Source of the DNA: Callorhinus ursinus
Lineage: Eukaryota; Chordata; Mammalia; Carnivora; Otariidae
Direction: 5' to 3'
Assembly: GCF_003265705.1 (NCBI RefSeq)
Contig: NW_020312828.1
Coordinates: forward strand, 55,843,961-55,907,960
Length of the DNA stretch: 64,000 bases
In this document: positions 22,115 to 33,300 of the stretch, in pieces
Position numbering within the stretch: position 1 is the stretch's first letter
Layout of the letters: the number at the start of each line of letters is the position of its first letter
The notes under the pieces: model-generated
What the model saw: the letters and a program-made list of their open reading frames with translations, nothing else
Told to the model about the DNA's origin: nothing
The model's database searches: none
Translations under genes and position numbers: made by a program

Positions 22115-23600
22115 GATTTCACAGTTTATTCATGTTGTAACATGTATCTGAATTCCATTTCTTTTGAAAGCTGAATGATATTCCATTTGTGTATATATAT
22201 ATGACACTTTCATAGATTGATGAACACTTGGGTTGTTTATGTCTTTAGGCTATTGTGAATATTGCTGCCGTGAACAGTGCTGTGCAAATATCTATTTGAG
22301 CCCCTGCTCAATTTTGTGGGGTATATACCTAGAAGTGGAATTGCTGTATCATAGGATATTTCTTTCTTTTTCTTTTTCTTTACATTTTTCTTGTTATGTT
22401 AATCACCATACATTACATCATTAGTTTTTGATGAAGTGTTCCATGATTCATTGTTTGTGCATAACACCCAGTGCTCCACGCAGAGCGTACCCTCTTTAAT
22501 TCCCATCACCAGGCTAACCCATCCCCCCACCCCCTCCCCTCCAGAACCCTTAATTTGTTTTTCAGGGTCCATCGTCTCTCATGGTTCGTCTCCCCCTCCG
22601 ATTTACTCCCCTTCGTTCTTCCCCTCCTGCTATCTTCTTCTTCTTTTTTTTTTCTTAACATATATTGCATTATTTGTTTCAGAGGGTTGCTGGAGTGGTG
22701 GGGGTGTGGGAGGGATGGGGTGGCTGGGTGATAGACATTGGGGAGGGTATGTGCTACAGTGAGCGCTGTGAATTGTGCAAGACTGTTGAATCACAGATCT
22801 GTACCTCTGAAACGAATCATAGGATATTTCTATATTTAGTTTTTTGAGGAACCTCTGTAATGTTTTCCACAGTGGCTGCACTGGTTTACATCCTACCATC
22901 AATGCATAAAAGTTCAAGTTCTCCACATCCTCACCAACACTTACTATGTTCTGTGGGCTTCTTGTGGCGGTTGGGGGCAGGAAGGGAAGAATAGCTATGC
23001 TAATGATGTGAAGTGGTATCTCATTGTAGTTTTGATTTGCATTTCTCTAATGATAGTCATGTTGAGTATCTTTTCATACTTATTAGCCATTTGTATATTT
23101 TCTTTGTTGAAATCTCTATTCAAGTGTTTTGTGCATTTTCAAATTGATTTTGTTGTAGTGGTGGTTGTTGAGTTTTAGGAGTCCTCTAAATATTCTGGAT
23201 TTTAATCCCTTATCAGGTATTGACTTGCAAATATTTTCTTCCATTCTCTGGTGTGCTTTTTCACTCAGTTGATAGTGTACTTTGATGCACAAAAGTTCTT
23301 AATTATGATAAAGTCCAATATATCTAATTTTTGCTTGCTTGTGCTTTTAGTGCAATATCTAAGAAGTCATTGCCAAATCCAATGTTGTAAACCTTTTGCT
23401 CCGTATCTTCTAAATCTTTATGGTTATACCTGTTGTGTTTAGATCTTTAATCTATTTTTTAAGTTAAATTTTATATTTTAAGTGTAATTTTTTTAAAGTA
23501 AGTGTCCAATTTCATTCTTTTTCATGTGTATATCCAGGTTCCCCAGTTTCAGTTGTTGAAAAGACTACCCTTTCCCCATTGAATGGTCTTGGCACCTAGG
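22115..23600 (-). mobile_element. Old LINE-1 ORF2 3' half, antisense, interrupted
   Basis: Antisense L1 ORF2: 'tttattcatgttgtaacatg', 'ggctattgtgaatattgctg', 'agaagtggaattgctgtatc', [young L1 inserted 22364-22815], 'agtggctgcactggtttaca', 'gtagttttgatttgcatttc', 'ttgccaaatccaatgttgta', 'ggttccccagtttcagttgt'. Many substitutions and indels; no usable frame remains. Confidence 0.88.
22364..22815 (-). mobile_element. Short LINE-1 insertion with 5' inversion inside an older L1
   Basis: The left part (22364-22681) is antisense carnivore L1 3' UTR, including its internal A-rich tract (read as 'cttcttcttctttttttttt'). The right part (about 22682-22815) is the upstream half of the same 3' UTR in the opposite orientation ('gggttgctggagtggtgggg'...'gaattgtgcaagactgttga'). 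A perfect 16-bp target duplication 'atcataggatatttct' (22348-22363, 22816-22831) encloses both, so this is a single twin-primed event. The junction shows about 4-5 bp of microhomology ('gagg'). Confidence 0.92.
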
Positions 23601-23604
23601 TGAA

Positions 23605-24047
23605 AATCCTTTTAATTTTTATTTGAGTAGTTTCTACTGTCCATTCTTCTTGTTTCCAGACTTTTGTTTTGTATTGTCCAGTCTGTCATTAAGCTGGCCT
23701 TCAGACATTGTACCATTTGGTCTAAAATTTCAATTTTTTATTATGTAGAATTCTCTGACATCTCCATACATTCACATTTTCCTGTCAAATCCTTAAGCAT
23801 AATTCTAATAGCTATTTTAGAATACTTGTCTGAGAATTCTAATTAACTCATTAAAGTGTTAAGTGGCTAACATATTCTACAGTACCTATATAGAATAATA
23901 TCACTGAACATTCTATTGGCTAGCACTGGTTTAGAATTTCATTCGATCCTTACATCTCCCACTTTAAAGAATTATTTCTCATCTGGTCAGACTAGAAAAT
24001 TCACGTATACAGCTTTCAATATATTGCTATGTATTTCTAGAAGCAAA
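23605..24047. other. Unassigned, possible ancient antisense repeat
   Basis: The segment 23690-23850 ('ttaagcataattctaatagc', 'gaatacttgtctgagaattc') loosely resembles an ancient L1-type antisense repeat. I would not assign it. No coding sequence. Confidence 0.4.
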
Positions 24048-24081
24048 GTTTTAGCAAAGTTCTTGAGAACTTTGCTAAAAC
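24048..24081. repeat. Perfect 16-bp inverted repeat with 2-bp loop
   Basis: 'gttttagcaaagttct' (24048-24063) is followed by TG and then its exact reverse complement 'agaactttgctaaaac' (24066-24081). The nine bases 'agcaaagtt' also occur just upstream, at 24042-24050. Confidence 0.95.
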
Positions 24082-26158
24082 AATGAGAAAGGGACACTTA
24101 TGAGTATTCAAGGTCAGCTTTTATGACACTTGTGCCTGTTTGGACAAATTCCAGCTGAGATATCCTTACATTTTCATAAATGACATGTTAGTGAGATTGT
24201 GGAGGAGAAGATATATAGTACTGACTTACATATTGTTTATACAAAGCATTCACTAAAAGAAATTGACAATTGTGAACACCATGTTTTCTTAGGTCTGTTC
24301 ACAGTTGATCAGCTTAAAAATGAGGGCATCATCAAAGAGTGGTCTGATAGAAAGGAAAGTTTGTATCATTGAATCTGTGTCAACGTCAATTAACCACATC
24401 AAACAACTGGTATTCTATGTAAAACCAGAGTGCCTATGACCAAAAAATAGTGTCAAGAAAGATTTTTACCTTTTCCCCACTGCCTTCCATCTATTTGGTC
24501 TGTCCCACTAAATAGAATCTCATTGATACTACAGGGATTGAGTCTCAGATATGTCTAACTACAGAGCACACATTCTTAATCAATTCCTATGTAGCACCTA
24601 CCGCAAGGAGGACAGTCCAGGGCAATTGATGAAATTCATTAAACAGCCTAAGAATAGCTGTAAATAGAAGTTGTTTTAGAGTCATACAGGAACAGACAAA
24701 TCCACCATCTTCCATGGACAATTTTTATTCATTGTCTGCTCTGGACCAGACACTGATTACTTTTATGGGCTTCCCCAACCTAAGAAGAAACAGAACAATG
24801 GTATCTTTGCATGAGCTCACTGAATTATTTCAAAATAATTCCCGTATTGTGGTATACTGTTCAAAAAATTGTGTCCCCAGGGATGTTTGTCTCCAATTCC
24901 CACTAATACCTACTGACTTGGTAATTTGGAATAATAGCAGATGAGTCTTCTTTCCATACCTAAACCAGTAAAAATACTTTAGGAAAGTGGAAGTATGAAG
25001 CCAGCTGCTCTGTAAACCAGGAAGTATAATTAGGATCAATTTAGATTCATTTTCCCAACAAGCTTTGTGTTTCCAGAGATGCTAAAGAAGCAAAATATAC
25101 AGGTGGTATATGTCTTTATAGGAATATATCCATAATACATACCTTTGAAATACTCCAGAAAATGGCCTTATATGGCTGAATTTTGAAGACAGACTCTTGT
25201 TGGTTTTGGGGAAGAGTTCTCTAGAGACAATTCAGTTCCCTGGATGAATATTTGGGATACAAAGAAATTCTTTGAAAATATATTCACTTTTCTAGACTAG
25301 GGCTATAAGGTCAGTATTATTTTAAAATCCTAGCCAGTTGTGTAATACTTGGATATTTCTCATTCTATGGCTAGGTGTTTTTTTTTTTTTTTCCCTCCCC
25401 AAGGTGATATTGTTTTGAGGTAGAAATTAATTTAATCTCAAGGCTAGATCAAATATTGTCTTTTATTGAATGATAGTGCTCAGAGACATTTACAACTCTA
25501 AGTTTGTGAAGTGTAAATAGTTTCACAAACTCATTTGTTACATAAAATGTGATTCAATAGAGCATTGAAATCATGAACAATATTTTGATAAAATATTAAC
25601 TAAAATTCTTTCTTATATATTCTCCATAAATAGACAAAGACATTCATTTTGAAGCTTTATCTTTGAGAAACTTGAATATATAGAAAGTTCTTACAATTTT
25701 CTTATATTCCTAATTAATGAAATATCATTGTAAGATATTACAGTATTTATGGGGAAAGTAACATGGATAGAAGAAAATCTCATTATCAAGGAATTTTATA
25801 TGCAAATTAAAATTTATTTCTTTGAATTGGAGGAGATGAATCAAAAACCTGCATATAAATTTTTGGAGCTATTCAAGCATAGTCTGCAAAACAGAAAACA
25901 AGAAACTTTTAATTAAAAATTCAGTAAGTGGTAAATGAAGTGCTCAAAATTATTGTTGACTAAGTAGAAGAAAAGATAAATCAAGTGAATGATGGGAAGA
26001 AAAAGACAATGTTAATAAGAAAATAGAGGGAAAGGAGAAAACTTTAAAGATACTTCTACTTATTTTCTTTTTTATTAATTAACCTTCTGTCTGTTAAATA
26101 TGTGAATCTCAAGATGAGGAAGTCATACAAAAATATGACATTCATAATAAAAACACTT
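24082..26158. other. Unassigned, mostly single-copy-looking sequence
   Basis: About 2 kb without a repeat family or gene I recognise. A run of 18 or so T lies at about 25378-25395. An open frame at 24714-24944 (76 residues) has no known domain and no convincing splice context. Confidence 0.5.
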
Positions 26159-26176
26159 TAAATTTATACTATTCTT

Positions 26177-26375
26177 TTTTTTTTAAAAAGATTTTATTTA
26201 TTTATTTGACAGAGAGAGAGACAGCGAGAGAGGGAACACAAGTAGGGTGGGTGGGAGAGGGAGAAGCAGGCTTCCCACAGAGCAGGGAGCCCGATGCGGG
26301 GCTCGATCCCAGGACCCTGGGATCATGACCTGAGCCGAAGGCAGACGCTTAATGACTGAGCCACCCAGGCGCCCC
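26177..26375 (-). mobile_element. Can-SINE, young, antisense
   Basis: Near-consensus antisense SINE ('gagcagggagcccgatgcgg', ending 'gccacccaggcgcccc'). Perfect 18-bp target duplications 'taaatttatactattctt' lie at 26159-26176 and 26376-26393. Confidence 0.96.
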
Positions 26376-26393
26376 TAAATTTATACTATTCTT

Positions 26394-27577
26394 AAATGTT
26401 AAAGAAAAGACATTTTATCCTAGGGGTATTTTATCCTAGAGCAGAGTAAAGAGATTGAGATATGACTTATTCTCTAGGGAAGAATCTGTTTTTATAAACA
26501 ATTTGAAATTACCAGTGTGTGTTGTATGACGATGAAGCATGGAGATTGCAAATAAGTAAATACGGAAGGAATGATCTCATTTAAATAGAAACCCCATTGT
26601 GTAATTTACAATAAAAATTGGGCTCTCATGCATGATTTAGAACGTGCCTAGAGCATCTGTTTTTATAATGCTTACAAAGCATGATTGTATAACTGAGTGG
26701 GGAGAGATCAGGAGCCAGTGGCTTACTTGGCTTACACAGTCTTTTTCATGCACGTGGATGGTGTACTGCCCCCAGCTATACTCAGTTGCAACCTTTTATC
26801 AAGAATTTCGGGACAATACTTGCTAGTTCACCTAAATGAGAGTTGGGCTCCTGTGTTTGGAAACATTGTTGCAAGACATTTTTTTTTCCCCTTTTTGGTC
26901 TCTCTATAAAAAGAGGCAAAAGGTTATTTTCATCCTAGGGCATGAAGAATTTATTTACCCATAAGCTTAACTAGAGCAGATTTATAGATGTATTATTTAA
27001 ATTAAGGTAGGTATAATAGGATCTTGGTAAGAAATAATGTCATGCTTAAAAGGGGTGATGGAGGAGTTTAAAGGAGGGAGGATACTAGTGTGGATAGGGT
27101 GAAGGAGAACTACAAAATGACGATAAGGAACTCTGGGTCTAGCAGCAATGGGAAGATTTGTCACTCTTGGAATTGAAGAGGCATGCAGAAGAATCCATTA
27201 GAATTAACAAGACTGTACCCGTAGAAGATGTCCACTGGATGGTATTTATAGACTTTGGTAAACAGAGGCACTGGCATGTAGGAAGAACAGTGATAAATAA
27301 TCCAATCTTCCCATCATTGTAACTCTTGTCACCTCCTCCTGCTGTGTCAACCTAACTATAAGCAGGTTGACACAGATAATGCCATTTATAGAAATCAAAT
27401 GCCAAGGATACAGAGCAGAGAACAGATCCAGAGAAATAAACAGATACACCTCACTCTTGAGTCTCACAGCATCCATACTTAATCTTTGTCCAAATGAAAA
27501 GCTTTTTATCAAATCCCAAGATAGAGTGCTATCAGCTACTATACCATTATGCAGTGATTCCAATTCAGATATACTCC
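26394..27577. other. Unassigned sequence
   Basis: No repeat or gene identified. Open frames at 26644-26826, 27246-27563 and 27367-27645 (60-105 residues) have no recognisable family and overlap on both strands, which argues against coding. Confidence 0.5.
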
Positions 27578-28033
27578 TGTTATGGGTTGAACTGTGCTCC
27601 CTCCCCTTCCCTAAATATACTGAAACCCTAATGCTTGGTTCCTAGTGAATATGATTTCATTTAGAAATAATGTCTTTAGGGCGCCTGGGTGGCTCAGTTG
27701 GTTAGGCGACTGCCTTCAGCTCAGGTCATGATCCTGGAGTCCCTGGATCGAGTCCCGCATCGGGCTCCCTGTTCGGCAGGGAGTCTGCTTCTCCCTCTGA
27801 CCCTCCCCCCATCTCGTGTGCTTTCTCTCTCATTCTCTCTGTCTCTCAAATAAATAAATAAAATCTTTAAAAAAAAAAGAAATGTCTTTAAAGATATAAT
27901 CAGGTTAAAATGAGGCCATCAGATCCTTAATCTAAAATGACTCACGTCCTTCTAAGAAAAGAGGAATTTGGACACAAACACACATACAGTGAATGTCATG
28001 TGAAGACACAGCCACAGAGGAAGATGTTCAAGT
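27578..28033 (+). repeat. LTR-like ancient repeat, left part
   Basis: It begins 'tgttatgggttgaactgtgc' and continues with 'cctagtgaatatgatttcat' and 'tccttctaagaaaagaggaa' and 'catgtgaagacacagccaca'. This is the order of a common mammalian LTR-type repeat that starts TG and ends CA. It is interrupted by a SINE at 27679-27877. I recall the consensus text but not its exact name, so the family is left open (ERVL/MaLR-type by style). Confidence 0.7.
27679..27877 (+). mobile_element. Can-SINE, sense
   Basis: 'gggcgcctgggtggctcag' head, 'gggctccctgttcggcaggg' body, (AAAT)n and A tail. Target duplication 'agaaataatgtcttta' (27663-27678) and its shortened copy 'agaaatgtcttta' (27878-27890, 3-bp deletion). 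It splits the LTR-like repeat. Confidence 0.95.
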
Positions 28034-28647
28034 GACGATTGCTGAGGAAATATAATTTAAAAAAATCTACAAACCCAGACATCCTCCCCACAAAGTTACT
28101 AGAGAAGTTATTTAATTTTTTTATCATTGAATGAGCATTAATTAGGAATATGATGTACAAAACAGATAATCTGCCAGGAGATTGCAAAGGCAGAAAGAAA
28201 TTTCACCCTTTTATTTATCCAAGCAGATATAACCATTACATACATATTCTCAAGATAAGCTATAACTAGTCCTCAAGTAAGAGGCCTTGATAGTACCATT
28301 AGTCACACATAGTTCATATTAACTTTATGTGGTAATTGAGATCACCTTCTATCAGCTAAATGGCTTTATCCAGAGGAAAAGCAAACTATTTTCTCTGAGG
28401 CTTACATTTCAAAGAGATGGATTCCATTTATTTGAGATAGACATTCCTGGATCATAAAGGTGATATGAGGTCTATCTAGTCTAGTTTTCAAAATGATCTA
28501 TTTACATTTCAAAAAGGAGAAAGTATTTACAATGTTAAGTTTTCTAAATTAGATGCTCCAAGGGAAAGGAGGGGAAAAGAATCTCTGCCCTTATTTTCAA
28601 CTGGAATTAAGCCTCTTGCTTTTAATTTTTATTTGTCCTTAAAGGGC
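28034..28647. other. Unassigned insert inside the LTR-like repeat
   Basis: About 610 bp separates the two halves of the LTR-like repeat. It carries no SINE or L1 text I recognise and no open frame of note. It could be a further old insertion or a diverged internal part. Confidence 0.5.
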
Positions 28648-28863
28648 AGAGGCAGACTGGAGTTATGCCATGATCCCCTGGGGATACCAGAAACTGGAAG
28701 AGGCAAGGAAGATTTCTCCTCTACAGCCTTTGAAGGCGGCATGGCCCTGCCAACACGCTGAGTTCAAAATTCTAACCTCTAAAACTGTGAAAGAGTAAAT
28801 TTATGCTGTTTTCAGCCATCCCATTTGTGGTACTTTGTTATGGTAACTCTCAGAACTAATACA
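28648..28863 (+). repeat. LTR-like ancient repeat, right part
   Basis: Text 'gaaactggaagaggcaagga', 'ggcatggccctgccaacacg', 'ctctaaaactgtgaaagagt', 'tgtggtactttgttatggta' and the terminal 'aactaataca' complete the repeat begun at 27578. The polyadenylation-like position reads 'gagtaaatt' (consensus style AATAAA), which supports plus-strand orientation. Confidence 0.7.
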
Positions 28864-28888
28864 AATCCCACTTAAAACTTAAAATGTT

Positions 28889-29357
28889 GAGAGGAAGGAA
28901 AGATGGCAGAGGAGTAGGGGACCCTATTTGAACTGGTCCCCGGAATTGAGCTGGATATCTACCAGACCACTCTGAGCACCCACGAAATCAGCCTGAGATG
29001 TAAGATCTGGATCTCTACAAACAGAAGGTGGTTTGTTTTGAGGTACAAAGCAGGGAGCCATGATTCCGAGGGGCAGATATCAGAGGGTAAATGGCAGCAT
29101 GAGGGAGCCTGTCCGTGGGGCTCCTACACCTGGTGAGTGACAGNNNNNNNNNNGCCCATCCCCTGCCACAGGGGGGCAGGGCAACTCCACCCAAACAGGG
29201 TTGCCTGAGTAACAGCACAGCAGGCCCCTCCCCCAGAAGACAAGCTGGGAAAACAAGAGGCCAGCAACCCTAAGGTCCCTAGAAAACAGGTGCATCATGC
29301 TTGGGTTCTGGTCAATAATTTGGACTCTATACATTCCCTCAACCACCCATCAACAGA
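28889..29357 (+). promoter_or_regulatory. LINE-1 5' leader
   Basis: Begins 'gagaggaaggaaagatggca', the purine-rich text that opens carnivore L1 leaders, and runs to the ORF1 ATG. In L1 the 5' UTR holds the internal promoter; whether this short version retained one cannot be judged from the sequence. The 10-N gap at 29144-29153 lies inside it. Confidence 0.6.
29144..29153. other. Assembly gap (10 N)
   Basis: Ten N between 'gtgagtgacag' and 'gcccatcccctgcc', in GC-richer L1 leader sequence. Confidence 0.98.
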
Positions 29358-30332
29358 ATGACTAGGAAGAGGATCCCCCAAAATAGAAAAGACTCAGAGA
29401 TTGTGACTTATGCAGCAGATTTACAAATGGATGCAGATATAACCAAGATGTCAGAGAAGGAATTCAGGCTAGCAATTGTGAAGACAATAGCTAGAGTAGA
29501 GAAACAAATTAATGGCAACATAGAGTCTCTAAGAGCAGAAATGAAAGCAGAATTGGCAGAACTTAAAAATGGAATCAGTGAGATCCAATCCAATCTAGAT
29601 AATCTAACAGCTAGGGTAAGTGAGGCAGAAGAACAAATAAGCGACCTGGAAGACAATATAATAGATAAAAAGGGAAAAGAGGAGGCCAGGGAAGAACAAC
29701 TCAGAATCCATGAGAATAGAATCAGAGAAATAAGTGACACCATGAAGCGTTCCAATGTCAGAATAATTGGAATCCTGGAGGGAGTGGAGAGAGAGAGAGG
29801 ACTAGAAGCTGTATTTGAGTAAATCGTAGCTGAGAACTTCCCTAATCTGGGGAATGAAACAAACATTCACATCCTAGAGGCAGAGAGGACCCCTCCTAAG
29901 ATCAAGGAAAACAGGCCAACACCCTGGCATGTAATAGTAAAACTTGCAAATCTTAGAACCAAGGAAACCATCTTAAGGGTAGTTAGGGGGAAGAGATTCC
30001 TTACGTACAGAGGGAGGAACATCAGAATAATGTCAGACCTATCCACAGAGACCTGGCAAGCCAGAAAGGGCTGGCAAGACATATTCAGGGTACTAAACGA
30101 GAAGAACATGCAGCCAAGAATACTTTATCCGGGAAGGCTCTCATTTAGAATGGATGGAGAGATGCAGAGCTTCCACGACCAGCAGAAACCGAAAGAATAT
30201 GTGACCACTAAGCCGGCACTGCAAGAAATATTAAGGAGGGGGTTCTATAAAAAGAGAAAGACCCCAAGAGTGATATACAACAGAAATTTAAAGAGACAGT
30301 CTATAAAAACAAGATCTTCACAGGCAACATGA
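29358..30332 (+). pseudogene. LINE-1 ORF1p (RNA-binding chaperone), one premature stop
   Basis: The family product is a trimeric coiled-coil RNA-binding protein that packages L1 RNA in cytoplasmic particles. The frame from ATG 29358 to TGA 30330-30332 is 324 codons, close to the usual size of about 340. Residues about 25-140 form an acidic/heptad coiled coil (for example 'NGISEIQSNLDNLTARVSEA'). The RRM-type and C-terminal domains follow ('RIIGILEGVE', 'TETWQARKGWQDIFRVLNEK', 'LQPRILYP'-like 'MQPRILYPGRLSFRMDGE'). A single TAA at 29820-29822 interrupts it, where the family pattern suggests Gln. The frame is otherwise open on both sides of the stop, so one substitution inactivated it. Confidence 0.93.
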
Positions 30333-33300
30333 TGACAATTAATTCATATCTTTCAATATTCACTCTCAATGTGAATGGCCTAAATGCTCCCATAAAACGG
30401 CACAGGGTTGCAGATTGGATAAAAAGACAGGGCCCATCCATATGCTGCCTACAAGAGACTCATTTTGAACCTAAGGATACATCCAGACTGAAAGTGAAGG
30501 GATGGGGATCCATCTTCCGTGACAATGGACCTCAAAAGAAAGCTGGGGTAGAAATTCTTATATCAGACAAATTAGATTTTAAACTAAAGTCTGTAATTAG
30601 AGACACAGAAGGACACTATATCATTCTTAAAGGGTCTATCCAACAAGAAGATCTAACAATTGTAAATATCTATGCCCACAACATGGGAGCAGCCATCTAC
30701 ATAAGCCAACTGTTAACCAAAATAAAGAGTCATATTGATAACAATACGTTAATTGTAGGAGACCTCAATACTCCACTCTCAGCAATGGACAGATCATCTC
30801 AGCAGAAAATCAACAAGGAAACAAGAGCTTTGAATGATACACTGGACCAGATGGACCTCATAGATATTTACAGAACATTCCACCCGAAAACAACAGAGTA
30901 CTCATTCTTCTCGAGCGCACATGGAACTTTCTCCAGAATAGACCACATACTCGGTCACAAATCAGGTCTCAACCGATACCAAAAGATTGATATTATTCCC
31001 TGCATATTCTCAGACCACGATGCTTTAAAACTGGAACTCAATCACAAGAAAAAATTTGGCAGAAATTCAAACACTTGGAAGCTAAAGACCACTCTGCTCA
31101 AGAATGTTTGGGTTAACCAGGAAATCAAAGAAGAACTTAAACAATTCATGGAAATCAATGAGAACGAAAACACTTCAGTCCAAAACCTATGGGATACGGC
31201 AAAGGCGGTCCTAAGGGGGAAATACATAGCCATCCAAGCCTCACTCAAAAAAATAGAAAAATCCTGAGTTCACCAACTAACTCTACACCTTAAAGAACTA
31301 GAGAAAGAGCAACAAACAATGCCTAAGCCACACATTAGAAGATAAATAATTAAACTTAGAGCTGAGATCAATGAATCAGAAACCAGAAACACGGTAGATC
31401 AGATCAATGAAACTAGAAGTTGGTTCTTTGAAAGAATTAATAAGACTGATAAACCACTGGCCAGACTTATCCAAAAGAAAAGAGAAAGGACCCAAATTAA
31501 TAAAATTATGAATGAAACGGGAGAGATCACGACTAACACCAAGGAAATAGAAACAATTATTAGAAATTATTATCAACAACTATATGGCAATAAACTGAGC
31601 AATCTGGATGAAATGGAGGCCTTCCTGGAAACCTATAAGCTGCCAAGACTGAAACAAGAAGAAATTGACAACCTGAATAGGCCAATAACCAGTAACAAGA
31701 TTGAAGCAGTGATCAAAAACCTCCCAAAAAACAAGAGTCCAGGGCCTGATGCTTCCCTGGGGAATTTTACCAAACATTCAAAGAAGAAATAATACCTATT
31801 CTACTGAAGCTGTTTCAAAAAACAGAAACAGAAGGAAAACTTTCAGACTCATTCTATGAGGCCAGCATTACCTTAATCCCCAAACCAGGCAAAGACCCCA
31901 TCAAAAAGGAGAATTTCAGACCGATATCCCTGATGAATATGGATTCCAAAATCCTCAACAAAATCCTAGCTAATAGGATCCAACAATACATTAAAAGGAT
32001 CATCCACCACGACCAAGTGGGATTTATCCCCAGGATGCAAGAATGGTTCAACATTTGCAAATCAATCAATGTGATAGAACACATTAATAAGACGAGGGAG
32101 AAGAACCATATGGTCCTCTCAATTGATGCAGAAAAAGCATTTGACAACATACAACATCGTTTCCTGATTAAAACTTTTCAGAGTATAGGGATAGAAGGAA
32201 CATTCCTCAAGTTCACAAAATCCATCTATGAAAAACTCACAGCAAATATCATCCTCAATGGGGAAAAGCTGAGAGCCTTTCCCTTAAGATCAGGAACATG
32301 TCAAGGATGCCCACTCTCGCCATTGTTTGTCAACATAGTTCTAGAAGTCCTAGCAACAGCAATCAGACAACAAAAAGAAATAAAACGTATACAAATTGGC
32401 AAAGAAGAAGTCAAACTCTCTCTTTTTGCAGACGACATGATACTTTATGTGGAAAACCCAAAAGACTCCACCCCCAAATTACTAGAACTCATACAGCAAT
32501 TCAGTAATGTGGCAGGATACAAAATCAATGCACAGAAATCAGTTGCTTTCTTATACACTAACAACACAACTGTGGAAAGAGAAATTAGAGAATCAATTCC
32601 ATTTACAATAGCACCAAAAACCATAAGATACCACGGAATAAACCTAACCCAAGAGGTAAAAGATCTATACTCTAGGAACTACAGAACACTCATGAAAGAA
32701 ATTGAAGAAGACACAAAAAGGTGGAAAAATATTCCATGCTCATGTATCGGAAGAATAAACATTGTTAAAATGTCTATGCTAACCAGAGCAATCTCTACCT
32801 TCAAAGACATCCCAATCAAAATTCCAATGACATTTTTCAAAGTACTGGAACAAACAATCCTAAAATTTGTATGGAATCAGAAAAGACCTCGAATCACCAA
32901 GGAAATGTTGAAAAAGAAAAACAAAGCTGGGGGCATCACGTTGCCCGATTTCAAGCTATATTACAAAGCTGCGATCACCAAGACAGCATGGTACTGGCAC
33001 AAAAACAGACATATAGACGAATGGAACAGAATAGAGAACCCAGATATGGACCCTCAACTCTATGGTCAAATAATCTTTGACAAAGCAGGAAAAAACATGC
33101 AATGGAAAAAAGACAGTCTCTTCAATAAATGGTACTGGGAAAATTGGACAGCCACATGCAGAAGAATGAAACTCGACCATTCTCTAACACCATTCACAAA
33201 GATAAACTCAAAGTGGATGAAAGACCTCAATGTGAGACAGGAATCTATCAAATCCTTGAGGAGAACATAGGCAGTAACCTCTTTGACATCGCCCACGCAA

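Noticed and set aside
29408..30109. Open frames of 152 and 80 residues on the minus strand
   Set aside because: Antisense shadows of L1 ORF1, whose coiled-coil codon pattern keeps the opposite strand open.
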